Shown piece by piece: positions 1 to 7,631 of a stretch of DNA of 16,227 bases. Numbering within the stretch: position 1 is the stretch's first letter; each line of letters opens with the position of its first letter. Source of the DNA: JBFEYJ01 sp041563315 (GTDB taxonomy: Bacteria > Pseudomonadota > Gammaproteobacteria > Thiohalomonadales > Thiohalomonadaceae); assembly GCA_041563315.1 (NCBI GenBank), contig JBFFNE010000068.1:1-16227 (forward strand). Direction: 5' to 3'. A model generated the notes under the pieces. The model worked only from the letters and a program-made list of their open reading frames with translations, searched no databases and was not told the origin of the DNA. The translations under genes and the position numbers were made by a program.

Positions 1-822
1 AATTTCATGGCCAAGTTCGGCGTCGAGACCAGCTATGTGCCGCTGACCGATTATGATGCCTGGGAGCAGGCGATTCGCCCCAACACGCGGCTGCTGTTCC
101 TGGAGACACCGTCGAACCCGCTCACCGAGGTGGCGGATATCGGACGACTGGCAGAACTGGCGCACAGCAAGGGTTGCCTGCTGGTGGTCGATAACTGTTT
201 CTGCACCCCGGCATTGCAGCAGCCACTCAAGCTTGGTACCGATATCGTGATCCATTCCGCCACCAAATACATCGACGGCCAGGGCCGCGCGATGGGCGGC
301 GCCGTGGTCGGTGATGCCGAGCTGGTCGGCAACCAGGTCTATAGCTTCCTGCGGAGTGCCGGACCGACCATGAGCGCCTTCAATGCCTGGATCTTTCTCA
401 AGGGACTTGAGACGCTGAAGCTGCGCATGCGCGCACACAGTGACAATGCGCTTGAACTGGCGCAGTGGCTGGAGCAGCAACCCGGAGTGAAGCGCGTGCA
501 CCATCCAGGTCTTGCCTCCCATCCGCAGCATGACCTTGCCTCCACTCAGCAGAGCGGGTACGGCGGCATCCTCTCCTTCGAGCTCGAAGGCGGCAAGGAG
601 CAGGCATGGAAGGTGGTCGATGCTACCCGTGTGATCTCCATCACCGCGAATCTCGGGGACACCAAGAGCACCATTACCCACCCGGCCACGACGACCCACG
701 GCCGCCTGCCCCCTGAGCAGCGCCTGGACGCCGGGATAGCCGATGGTCTGTTGCGTATTTCCGTGGGGCTGGAAGAGGTTGAGGATCTCAAACGGGATCT
801 GGCGCGTGGCCTGGGGCTGTAG
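1..822 (+). CDS. metZ: O-succinylhomoserine sulfhydrylase, 3' part (5' end outside window)
   Basis: PLP-dependent enzyme of the Cys/Met metabolism family that makes homocysteine from O-succinylhomoserine and sulfide, in the cytoplasm. The reading frame is already open at base 1, so the gene is cut by the window edge; the ATG at 7 is internal. Visible family landmarks are the LFLETPSNPL block, VVDNCFCTPALQQPL, and the PLP-lysine motif SATKYIDGQGR with the lysine at 265-267. Next come the GPTMSAFNAW segment and the C-terminal TITHPATTTHGRL block. The GQGR sequence after the lysine favours MetZ over cystathionine gamma-synthase or lyase (family knowledge). About 273 residues are seen, roughly the C-terminal two thirds of a ~400-residue enzyme. 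It is first in a same-strand run, with 48 nt to the next gene. Confidence 0.93.
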   Translation, partial: NFMAKFGVETSYVPLTDYDAWEQAIRPNTRLLFLETPSNPLTEVADIGRLAELAHSKGCLLVVDNCFCTPALQQPLKLGTDIVIHSATKYIDGQGRAMGGAVVGDAELVGNQVYSFLRSAGPTMSAFNAWIFLKGLETLKLRMRAHSDNALELAQWLEQQPGVKRVHHPGLASHPQHDLASTQQSGYGGILSFELEGGKEQAWKVVDATRVISITANLGDTKSTITHPATTTHGRLPPEQRLDAGIADGLLRISVGLEEVEDLKRDLARGLGL

Positions 823-870
823 AAGAATGAAAAGGTGTGGCCACTGGAAAACATCGTTGTTTTGAAGGCG

Positions 871-2109
871 ATGAATACTGCCGACAAGCGAATGCAACTG
901 TTGCAGATCTACCAGGCCGCGCTGCAGGCCGTGGCCGGGGACCGTGCAGTCGAGGCCTGGTTGCAGGCGAACTCGCTTGAGGGGGAATGGGCGGTAGTTG
1001 CTGTTGGCAAGGCCGCTGCGGCAATGGCCCGCGGTGCCCAGCAAAGGTTAGGCCAGCAATTGCATAGTGGCCTAGTAATCACCAAACACGGCCACGGCGA
1101 CCCACTGCTCGACCCCACCCGTTTCCTCCTGCTGGAAAGTGCTCACCCACTGCCGGATACAACCAGTCTCGCTGCCGGCGAGGCGTTACTGCGTTTTCTC
1201 AGAGAGCTGCCTGACGATCTCCCGCTGTTGTTCCTGCTATCGGGAGGGGCCTCGGCACTGGTGGAGGTCTTGCCTGAAGGTATGGATGTCGGCCAGCTTG
1301 CTGAACTCAATTCCTGGCTACTCGCTTCCGGGCTGCCCATTGGCATGATGAATCTCATCCGCAAGCGGCTTTCCTGCATTAAGGGCGGACGATTGGCACC
1401 TTTGCTCAATGGGCGTCGTTGCGTGCAGCTGTTGATCTCCGATGTGCCTGGCGATGAGTCCTCGGTGATCGGCTCCGGTATGCTCATCCCAAGCCAGGAA
1501 GACACTCTTCCTGAGACGTTGGAACTTCCCTCCTGGCTGCTCGAGCTGTTGCAGCTGACAGAGCCTGCTCCACCTGCTGATGCCGAGGCCTTTGCAACCA
1601 TTGAGAGTCATATCATCGCCAGTAATGAGCAGGCCCGTTCTGCGGCGGCAGCCAAGGCGGTTGAGATGGGACTTGCTGTCTATGACCATCCTGGCCATTT
1701 TCAGGGTGAAGCGGTAGAACTGGCCGGACGTTTTTGCCGTGAGTTGTTTGAGGGGCAACCGGGTCTCTATCTCTGGGGCGGCGAGAGTACTGTGCGCCTG
1801 CCATCTACCCCCGGCATGGGAGGTCGCAACCAGCACCTGGCGCTGGCTGCAGCAAGGAGCCTGGCAGGGAAAAGCCATGTGCTGTTTCTTGCCGCCGCGA
1901 CCGACGGCAGCGACGGTCCCACCGAGGATGCCGGTGCACTGGTTGACGGGCACACCGTGCGACGTGGCGAAGCGGAGGGGATGTCCGCTGCACAAGCGCT
2001 TGTCCGCTGTGATGCCGGGCATTTTCTTGAGCTGAGTGGCGATCTCATCGAGACTGGGCCAACGGGCACCAACGTCATGGATCTGGTGATCGGCAGGCGT
2101 TGGAGCTAG
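871..2109 (+). CDS. Glycerate 2-kinase (DUF4147/MOFRL family)
   Basis: Predicted cytoplasmic kinase that phosphorylates D-glycerate, usually to 2-phosphoglycerate, feeding it into central metabolism. The N-terminal DUF4147 region has AVVAVGKAAAAMA (about residues 41-53), a glycine-rich LLSGGASALVE segment and the RKRLSCIKGGRLA block. The C-terminal MOFRL domain shows LWGGESTVRLP, GMGGRNQHLALAAA and AAATDGSDGPTEDAGA, all matching the family. Length is 412 residues, normal for the family. A GTG at 835 in the same frame would add 12 residues with only a weak GAAG upstream. ATG 871 is preferred because the family similarity begins just after it, although its GAAGG lies only 2 nt upstream, so the start is not certain. 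The next gene follows after 9 nt, suggesting co-transcription. Substrate specificity within the family is inferred. Confidence 0.9.
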   Translation: MNTADKRMQLLQIYQAALQAVAGDRAVEAWLQANSLEGEWAVVAVGKAAAAMARGAQQRLGQQLHSGLVITKHGHGDPLLDPTRFLLLESAHPLPDTTSLAAGEALLRFLRELPDDLPLLFLLSGGASALVEVLPEGMDVGQLAELNSWLLASGLPIGMMNLIRKRLSCIKGGRLAPLLNGRRCVQLLISDVPGDESSVIGSGMLIPSQEDTLPETLELPSWLLELLQLTEPAPPADAEAFATIESHIIASNEQARSAAAAKAVEMGLAVYDHPGHFQGEAVELAGRFCRELFEGQPGLYLWGGESTVRLPSTPGMGGRNQHLALAAARSLAGKSHVLFLAAATDGSDGPTEDAGALVDGHTVRRGEAEGMSAAQALVRCDAGHFLELSGDLIETGPTGTNVMDLVIGRRWS

Positions 2110-2118
2110 CTGGCCAGC

Positions 2119-3048
2119 ATGCGGGTCGAGTTTCGTCATCATGCGGTACGTGACCTGGCCTGGGTCATTGCTAGTGGCTCACTCATTAGGGAGCAGGGCC
2201 CAGATCGCGTCAGCGATACCTGGTGTACTCTTGCCTTTTATGATCGCATTCCCTGGCTGCGCGAGCTGGACCGCGATCCCGAAGCACTTACTGTTTGGCT
2301 CTCGGAGCGCCACAGTCGACTGCTGGGCCACTATTTCGAATCGTTGATTGAGTACTGGTTGTGTCACTGGCGCCGCATGTCGGTGCACGCGGTACGTTTG
2401 CAGGTGAGGGAGACGGAGCGGGCAGTCGGCGAATTCGACTTTCTTTTCAGCGATCGTTTCCGTGATATCGACTACCACTGGGAAGCGGCGGTGAAGTTCT
2501 TCCTTCGTTTTCGTCACCCTGATGGTCGGGTCGAATGGCTGGGCCCCAATCCCCGCGATACCCTGCAGGCCAAACTGGACAAGGTATTTACCCGCCAGCT
2601 GCTGCTCGCCAGCCATCCTGCGGCAGCTCCCCTGCTAGAGCGTATGGAGATAGGGGCATTGGACTCTCGGGCCTTCATCAAGGGTTATCTTTTTTATCCC
2701 GCCGCCAGTGACTGGTGCAGGCCGGATTTTGTTCCGGCCGATAGCTCTCCGCGGCACCTCAAGGGATGGTGGTGCCATGCCCCTGAGGTTGAACGTCTCC
2801 CGTACCGAAGTGAAAGTGAGCGCTGGTGTTCACTCCCGCGCCTTCAATGGCTCTCGGCCGTGCGCAGCAGAGAGAAGATGCCGGGTATGTCGCGTGAGGC
2901 GCTGCTCGCCTTTGTGCACCGGCATTTTGAGGGCTCGGATAAACCCCTCTTGTTGGTCGGGCTGTGGTGTGATGATACCGGGCTGTGGCGAGAATGGAGC
3001 CGGGGTTTTGTGGTGGCTGCCCATTGGCCGCATCCGGTCGGCGCTTGA
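2119..3048 (+). CDS. DUF1853 family protein
   Basis: Conserved proteobacterial protein of unknown function, 309 residues, with no signal peptide or membrane segment, so probably cytoplasmic. I recognise DUF1853 by its N-terminal VRDLAWVIASGSL, the central ERAVGEFDFLFSD and DYHWEAAVKFFLRF segments, the WLGPNPRDTLQAKLDK block, and the FIKGYLFYP and GWWCH motifs further on. The central acidic and lysine residues (E105, D107, E122, K126) sit in a beta-strand-like setting resembling the core of PD-(D/E)XK nucleases; this is an inference and the spacing E-xxx-K is not the classic one. The ATG lies 9 nt after the glycerate kinase stop, with no strong Shine-Dalgarno, consistent with translation coupled to the upstream gene. 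The downstream gene starts 19 nt after its stop. Confidence 0.85.
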   Translation: MRVEFRHHAVRDLAWVIASGSLIREQGPDRVSDTWCTLAFYDRIPWLRELDRDPEALTVWLSERHSRLLGHYFESLIEYWLCHWRRMSVHAVRLQVRETERAVGEFDFLFSDRFRDIDYHWEAAVKFFLRFRHPDGRVEWLGPNPRDTLQAKLDKVFTRQLLLASHPAAAPLLERMEIGALDSRAFIKGYLFYPAASDWCRPDFVPADSSPRHLKGWWCHAPEVERLPYRSESERWCSLPRLQWLSAVRSREKMPGMSREALLAFVHRHFEGSDKPLLLVGLWCDDTGLWREWSRGFVVAAHWPHPVGA

Positions 3049-3050
3049 AG

Positions 3051-3059
3051 TGATACAAT
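3051..3059 (+). promoter_or_regulatory. Possible extended -10 promoter just ahead of the DUF455 gene
   Basis: TGATACAAT matches an extended -10 element (TGn plus TACAAT, 5 of 6 to TATAAT). No good -35 is seen at 16-18 nt. Its 3' end is 8 nt before the ATG at 3068, so a transcript would have an almost absent leader. It may allow separate expression of the DUF455 gene and the secreted protein behind it. Weak evidence; chance occurrence is possible. Confidence 0.25.
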
Positions 3060-3067
3060 CCTGCACT

Positions 3068-3868
3068 ATGAATAGCAACCTCTTTGCCGCCGCCTTCCAG
3101 GCGTTGATGTGCGCCGACCCGGACGAGAAGGTGCGCCTTACTCACGCCCTTACCGCCGCCTGGCGTGAAGACGTGCTCTCGCTGGAGGAGGGCGTTCCGG
3201 TGAAGGTGGTACCGGTCCCCGGACGCCCCGAGAAACCCGAATTGGTCCAGCCGCGCGACCTGCCAAAGCGCAAGCCGGTGACGGTGGAGGGGCGGGCGGT
3301 GCTGTTTCATGCCCTGACCCACATCGAGTTTAATGCGATCAATCTCGGCCTCGATGCCATCTATCGTTTTCGCGGCATGCCCCGTGAGTACTACGATGAC
3401 TGGTTGCGCGTGGCCGACGAGGAGGCAAGTCACTTTGCCATGCTGCGCGAGCATCTGCGCTCTCTCGGCTACGACTACGGCGATTTCCCCGGCCACAATG
3501 GCTTGTGGGAGATGGCGCAGAAGACCGCCCACGATGTGATGGTGCGCATGGCGCTGGTGCCGCGTTGTCTTGAGGCGCGAGGGCTGGATGTGAGCCCGGG
3601 GATCAAGGCCAAATTGCTGGAAAATGGCGACGAGACGGGGGCGGCGAAGCTGGATGTGATTCTACGCGATGAGATCGGCCATGTGGCGATTGGCAATCGC
3701 TGGTTTCTTTTCCTGTGCGAGCAGCGCGGTCTGGAACCGATGGCGACCTATAACGGTCTGATTGATGAGTATCTTCAGGGACCGCTGCGACCACCCTTCC
3801 ATATCGAGGCGCGGCGCGAAGCGGGCTTTAGTGAAGAAGAATTGGCATATCTTGAAGGGGTAGGGTGA
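3068..3868 (+). CDS. DUF455 family ferritin-like protein (putative diiron protein)
   Basis: A 266-residue protein of the DUF455 family, which has a ferritin-like four-helix fold distantly related to the tRNA hydroxylase MiaE (family knowledge); its reaction is not established. The sequence has a full set of candidate diiron ligands in the expected order: E87 (HIEFNA), E119 and H122 (EASH), E169 (CLEARG), E202 and H205 (EIGH). The N-terminal 80 residues contain a Pro-rich PVPGRPEKPELVQPRDLPKRKP stretch typical of the family. The open frame extends back to 2708, but that part overlaps the DUF1853 gene by 340 nt and has no similarity; ATG 3068 fits the family N-terminus. The stop overlaps the next start (TGATG), implying translational coupling to the secreted protein. 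Confidence 0.88.
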   Translation: MNSNLFAAAFQALMCADPDEKVRLTHALTAAWREDVLSLEEGVPVKVVPVPGRPEKPELVQPRDLPKRKPVTVEGRAVLFHALTHIEFNAINLGLDAIYRFRGMPREYYDDWLRVADEEASHFAMLREHLRSLGYDYGDFPGHNGLWEMAQKTAHDVMVRMALVPRCLEARGLDVSPGIKAKLLENGDETGAAKLDVILRDEIGHVAIGNRWFLFLCEQRGLEPMATYNGLIDEYLQGPLRPPFHIEARREAGFSEEELAYLEGVG

Positions 3869-4566
3869 TGCATCGTTTTCCGGCCGCGGTGGTGGCGCTT
3901 GTTTTTTCTGTAACAACGGCCTGGGCCGCTGAAGTGGATAGCGTGATGCTGATGTACCAGGCACATGAACCGGGGATTGCGCCTTATGCCTCTCGTATCC
4001 TGGTGACCGCTGACCACGTGCGTATGGATGATGGGGTTGATGAGGGCGATTACCTGATCTTCGACCGCAAACGCAGTTTGATCAGCAGTGTTTCCCATGG
4101 CGATCGGACCGTATTCGAGATCCCGCAGCGGAAAATTTCACAAAAGCCGCCCATGCCACTGGAACGTCGCAGCGAGCAGCTTGAGGTGAGTGACGCACCG
4201 AAGATTGCCGGCAAGTCGCCGCAGCAACATCAGCTGTATGTGAACGATGCCCTCTGTTATACCGTCGTGTCCGTCCCCGGACTGATGGGCGATACGGTGC
4301 AGGCATTGCGAGATTTTCGCCATGTACTGGCTGGCGAACATGCCCGGGTTCTGCCAACCATGCCCGCGGATATGCAACAGCCTTGTGACCTGGCTCTCCA
4401 TACATTCCACCCTGACTGGCAGTTGCATTTCGGCCTGCCGATACAGGAGTGGGATGAGACCGGAAACGGCCAGATGCTGATGGATTACAGGCGGAGCTTC
4501 AAGGTTGATGAGACGTTGTTCAATCTCCCCGAGAGTTATAAGCACTACCGCTCAGATAGTCTGTAA
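3868..4566 (+). CDS. Secreted hypothetical protein
   Basis: I do not recognise a named family with confidence. The protein has 232 residues and a clear N-terminal signal peptide (MHRF, then hydrophobic PAAVVALVFSVTTAWA) with a predicted cleavage after AWA, giving a periplasmic or outer-surface protein. The body has short beta-like segments (RILVTADHVRMDD, DYLIFDRKRSLISSV, TVFEIPQRK) and two cysteines (LCYTV and QPCDL) that could form a disulfide. The early pattern loosely resembles periplasmic DUF4412-type domains that report a 'data, reduced form, status' layout, but this is weak. GTG 3865 lies directly before the ATG; ATG 3868 is chosen because it overlaps the upstream stop and has an AGGGG sequence 7 nt upstream. 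It is the last gene of the left-hand run. Confidence 0.75.
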   Translation: MHRFPAAVVALVFSVTTAWAAEVDSVMLMYQAHEPGIAPYASRILVTADHVRMDDGVDEGDYLIFDRKRSLISSVSHGDRTVFEIPQRKISQKPPMPLERRSEQLEVSDAPKIAGKSPQQHQLYVNDALCYTVVSVPGLMGDTVQALRDFRHVLAGEHARVLPTMPADMQQPCDLALHTFHPDWQLHFGLPIQEWDETGNGQMLMDYRRSFKVDETLFNLPESYKHYRSDSL

Positions 4567-4568
4567 TC

Positions 4569-4582
4569 GGTAAATATTTACC
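4569..4582. repeat. 14-bp perfect palindrome after the secreted-protein gene
   Basis: GGTAAATATTTACC reads the same on both strands and begins 3 nt after the stop codon. As RNA it could form a 5-bp stem with an ATAT loop, too weak and lacking a T-run for a clear intrinsic terminator. It may be a protein-binding site or part of a weak bidirectional terminator between the convergent genes. The rest of 4583-4662 shows no gene or strong hairpin. Confidence 0.4.
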
Positions 4583-4662
4583 TTAGATCCCGTTCCGTGG
4601 ACGAAACTTGAAATCACAGAGATGACTCCGCTCCATCAATGATGCTGTCTTGCCTCGGTAAA

Positions 4663-5100
4663 TTACAACTTTCCCAACAACCCTTCTGCCGTCTCGGCGG
4701 TATAATCCTTATCGATATGCCTGCTCACCATTTCCGCCACTTGCCCGTTCATGTGTTTGTTAAGCAGGCCGTGGAAGTGCGGTGAGGCAACGATAATCAG
4801 GTCGTTAAAAAGGTTGGCGTTACGCCCTGCGTCCAGCTCCTTGGCCAGTTCGATGGCGAAGCGTTCATGCTCATAATCCTTGGGGTTAATCGGTTCATTG
4901 AATGCGCCGTGGGTGGTGCCCTCCATGCCGCGCGCCTCTTGCTGAAAATGACCCGGTCTGTCCGAGGCGAGATCACTACCCTTGGCACGGCTGGCCGGGT
5001 GGTGATACTCCTTTAGCAGTTTGAGTGTTTTCGGTTTTGCTTCTGTCTCATACACGGTTGCCTGACTGGCATTCGCAACCACTAGCCAGGTATTGGCCAT
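4663..5100 (-). CDS. Host_attach-family protein ('protein required for attachment to host cells')
   Basis: Small protein (145 residues) of the Host_attach family (PF10116), named after an Agrobacterium attachment protein and related to the bacterial archaeo-eukaryotic release-factor fold; its general role is unknown and attachment should not be assumed. Family features are the N-terminal TWLVVANASQATVYE strand, the SDLASDRPGHFQ segment, a FAIELAKELD helix, LIIVASPHFHGLL, and a C-terminal HIDKDYTAET helix. An ATG at 5109 in the same frame is rejected as the start: an AAGAGGAG Shine-Dalgarno (plus-strand 5110-5117) abuts it with zero spacing but sits 9 nt before the ATG at 5100, which also matches the family's M-x-x-W start. 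Divergent from hrpB; a sigmaS-like -10 precedes it. Confidence 0.87.
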   Translation of the reverse strand: MANTWLVVANASQATVYETEAKPKTLKLLKEYHHPASRAKGSDLASDRPGHFQQEARGMEGTTHGAFNEPINPKDYEHERFAIELAKELDAGRNANLFNDLIIVASPHFHGLLNKHMNGQVAEMVSRHIDKDYTAETAEGLLGKL

Positions 5101-5109
5101 AATCTGCAT

Positions 5110-5117
5110 CTCCTCTT
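5110..5117 (-). promoter_or_regulatory. Ribosome binding site deciding the Host_attach start
   Basis: On the minus strand AAGAGGAG is an almost ideal Shine-Dalgarno. Spacing is 9 nt to the ATG at 5100 but none to the ATG at 5109, so the downstream start is preferred. Confidence 0.7.
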
Positions 5118-5132
5118 GTGAGCCCTATTAAC

Positions 5133-5139
5133 AGTATAG
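5133..5139 (-). promoter_or_regulatory. sigmaS-like -10 element for the Host_attach gene
   Basis: The minus strand reads CTATACT, which is the known extended -10 preference of sigmaS (C at -13 followed by TATACT). No convincing -35 is present, which is also common for sigmaS promoters. The predicted transcript start would lie about 25 nt before the ATG at 5100, leaving room for the Shine-Dalgarno. Stationary-phase or stress expression is inferred. Confidence 0.45.
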
Positions 5140-5140
5140 A

Positions 5141-5153
5141 TATGCATTGCATA
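5141..5153. promoter_or_regulatory. 13-bp palindrome in the divergent promoter region (possible operator)
   Basis: TATGCA-T-TGCATA is a perfect inverted repeat with a 1-bp centre. It lies in the spacer of the hrpB promoter, touching its -10, and just upstream of the divergent -10. That placement is typical of a repressor site, but no cognate regulator is visible nearby. Confidence 0.35.
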
Positions 5154-5188
5154 CAATCAGCCGCCCTGCTGCAGTAAACTCACACCCC

Positions 5189-7631
5189 ATGAAACGACCC
5201 CTTCCTATCGATGCCGTCCTTCCTGAACTCGAGGCGGCACTGGCCAGCCACCCGGCGCTGGTGCTTCAAGCATCGCCCGGTGCCGGCAAGACCACACGGG
5301 TGCGTTGGCGCTGCTGCAGCAACCCTGGCTGGGAGAAAAGTCGATTCTGATGCTAGAACCGCGTCGGCTCGCCGCACGCGGTGCGGCCACCTTTATGGCG
5401 CAGGAACTGGGTGAGGAGATCGACCGTCGGGTGGGCTACCGGGTGCGCTTTGACAACCGGGTATCCGCCGCAACTCGCATCGAAGTGGTAACCGAGGGGA
5501 TTCTCACCCGCCGCCTGCAGCATGACCCGAAGTTAATTGTGTCGGGCTGGTGATCTTCGATGAGTTCCACGTTTTGGAGCGCAACCTGCACAGCGATCTG
5601 GCCCTGGCGCTGTGCCTCGATGCGCAGCGGGGGCTGCGCGAGGATCTCAAGCTGCTGGTGATGTCCGCCACTCTCGATGGCGACCGGGTGGCCGCGCTGC
5701 TCGATGCCCCGGTAGTGCGTAGTGAGGGGCGCAGTTATCCCATCGCTACCCACTACCTGCCGTGTGATCCGGAAGGCGCGCTCGAGGAGGTGGTGGCCAG
5801 TGCCGTGCTGCGCACCCTAAGCGAGACCGAAGGGGACCTCCTGGTCTTTCTGCCGGGCGCCGCTGAAATCCGCCGTACCGAGGCGCGGTTGCGCCAGCAT
5901 GGCGAATCGCCGTCCTTTGAGCTCTGTCCGCTCTATGGCGACCTGCCGTTCGAGCAGCAACAGCAGGCGATACTGCCAAGCCGCGCCGGCAAGCGAAAAG
6001 TGGTCCTTGCCACGCCGATCGCTGAAACCAGCCTCACCATCGAAGGTATCACCACCGTTATCGACAGCGGTTGGCAACGAGTGCCCCGTTTCGACCCGCG
6101 CAGTGGTCTCACCCGGCTGGAGACGGTGCGCGTCTCCCGCGCTTCCGCTGAGCAGAGCGCCGGCCGTGCCGGACGCCTCGGGCCGGGTGTCTGCTACCGG
6201 TTGTGGGGAGAGGGGACGCAACAGGGACTGGTTCCCTACAACGTGCCGGAGATCCTCGAGGCGGATCTGATGCCGCTGGCACTGGAGCTGGCCAACTGGG
6301 GTGTCAGTGATGCGACGACGCTGACCTGGCTCGACCCGCCGCCAGCCTCGGCGCAGGCGCAGGCGCGCGATCTGTTGCAGCAACTGCAGGCCCTCGACGA
6401 GAGTGGCCGTATCACCCCCCTGGGCCAGGAGATGGCCGCCTTGCCGCTGCATCCGCGCCTGGCCCACATGCTGGTGCAGGCCAGCGTTCGCGGTTCGGCG
6501 GCGCTGGCGTGCGATGTGGCCGCCCTGTTATCGGAACGCGATCCGCTGCGCCAGCTCGAAGGGGAGAGACGGTGCGATTTTGGCCTGCGCCTTGAGGCCC
6601 TGCATGCCCATCGCCGGGAGGGTAACCGCGGGGCCCGGGCCTATGGTGCCGATCCGGCAGCCTGTGCTGCGGCGGAACGGGCCTCGCGCCAGTGGCGCCA
6701 TCTGCTCAAGGTTCAGGCTGACGATACTGCGATCGACGAGCAGGAGGTTGGGCTCTTGCTGGCACTGGCCTACCCGGATCGCGTTGCCCAGCGCCGCAAG
6801 GCAGGTGAGGGCCGTTACCGCCTGAGCAACGGTAGGGGTGCCCGTTTGCTGACTGAGTGCGCGTCGGCACCGGAGCATCTCGTCGCCGCCAGTCTTGACG
6901 GACGGGGCGAGGAGAGCCGGATTTTTCTCGCCACACCGATGGCAGTCGAACTGCTGGAACAAGCCATGCCGGAGCGTATCACTTGGCAGGAAGTGGTCGG
7001 CTGGGATCGGGCAAGCGGAACGGTGGTCGCCCGTGAGGAGCGCCGTCTTGGCAGCCTGGTGCTCGCCCAGCGGGCTTTATCGCAGGCCGATCCGCAACGG
7101 ATCGTTGAGGGCATGCTGGATGGTATCCGCGAGATGGGCCTCGAATCTCTGCCCTGGAGCGAGGAGGCACGCCAACTGCAGGCTCGTCTCCTTGCCCTGC
7201 GCCAATGGCTCCCGAAGGAAAGCTGGCCGGATTGTACCGATGAGGCATTACTCGTCGGGCTGGAAGGGTGGCTGTCGCCCTACCTCAATGGCATGAGCCG
7301 TCGAGAACATCTGGCGAAACTGAATCTTGCGGAAATCCTCCGCAACAGTCTCGATTGGGACAAGCTGCAACGCTTGGAACAGGCCGCCCCCACCCATCTT
7401 CAGGTGCCGAGCGGCTCACGCAAGAAACTTACCTACAGCAACGACGGCGCCCCCCCGGTGCTGGCGGTCAAACTGCAGGAGTTGTTCGGCCTGGCCGAAA
7501 CCCCGGCCGTGGCAGACGGCAAGGTGGCGGTGATGCTGCATCTGCTCTCGCCGGGCCAGCGACCTATTCAGGTCACCCGCGACCTCAATAGTTTCTGGAA
7601 CAACACTTACGCCGAGGTGAAAAACCAGTAA
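5189..7631 (+). pseudogene. hrpB: ATP-dependent helicase HrpB, frameshifted near the 5' end
   Basis: DEAH/RHA-family helicase; the in vivo role of HrpB is poorly defined. ATG 5189 gives the typical IDAVLPELEAAL start and Walker A (ASPGAGKTTR). The frame then breaks twice: one base is missing near 5302-5304 (GTGCGTTG where the family expects V-P-L-A-L-L) and one near 5533-5538, before CVGLVIFDEFH. In addition, 6 nt (5571-5576, encoding VL) separate the motif II DEFH from the usual ERNL. The downstream frame, open from 5550 to 7631, is intact: MSATLDG, LLVFLPGAAEI, LATPIAETSLTIEG, QSAGRAGR (motif VI, with Ser where related proteins usually have Arg) and the HrpB C-terminal domain. Repaired length is about 814 residues, normal for the family. 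Either a decaying gene or local sequencing errors; the translated product as written would stop soon after Walker A. Confidence 0.88.

Larger units (their letters stand above)
5128..5157 (+). promoter_or_regulatory. sigma70 promoter for hrpB
   Basis: TTAACA at 5128-5133 (5 of 6 to TTGACA), an 18-nt spacer, and TACAAT at 5152-5157 (5 of 6 to TATAAT). The predicted start of transcription is about 25 nt before the hrpB ATG at 5189. It overlaps the divergent Host_attach promoter, so the two genes probably influence each other's expression. Confidence 0.5.

Noticed and set aside
1318..2142. Long minus-strand open frame (274 codons) opposite glycerate kinase
   Set aside because: The plus strand encodes a full, well-matched glycerate kinase; the antisense frame has no recognisable domain and is a shadow of GC-rich codon bias.
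2708..3067. N-terminal extension of the DUF455 frame
   Set aside because: Overlaps the DUF1853 gene by 340 nt and encodes Arg/Cys-rich sequence without similarity; the family start matches ATG 3068.
2759..3532. Minus-strand open frame of 257 codons opposite the DUF1853/DUF455 junction
   Set aside because: Covers two real plus-strand genes, has His/Gln/Arg-rich shadow composition and no family similarity.
5297..5553. Programmed frameshifting in hrpB
   Set aside because: No slippery heptamer or downstream structure is seen at either point, HrpB is not known to use it, and two shifts plus an insertion fit decay or error better.
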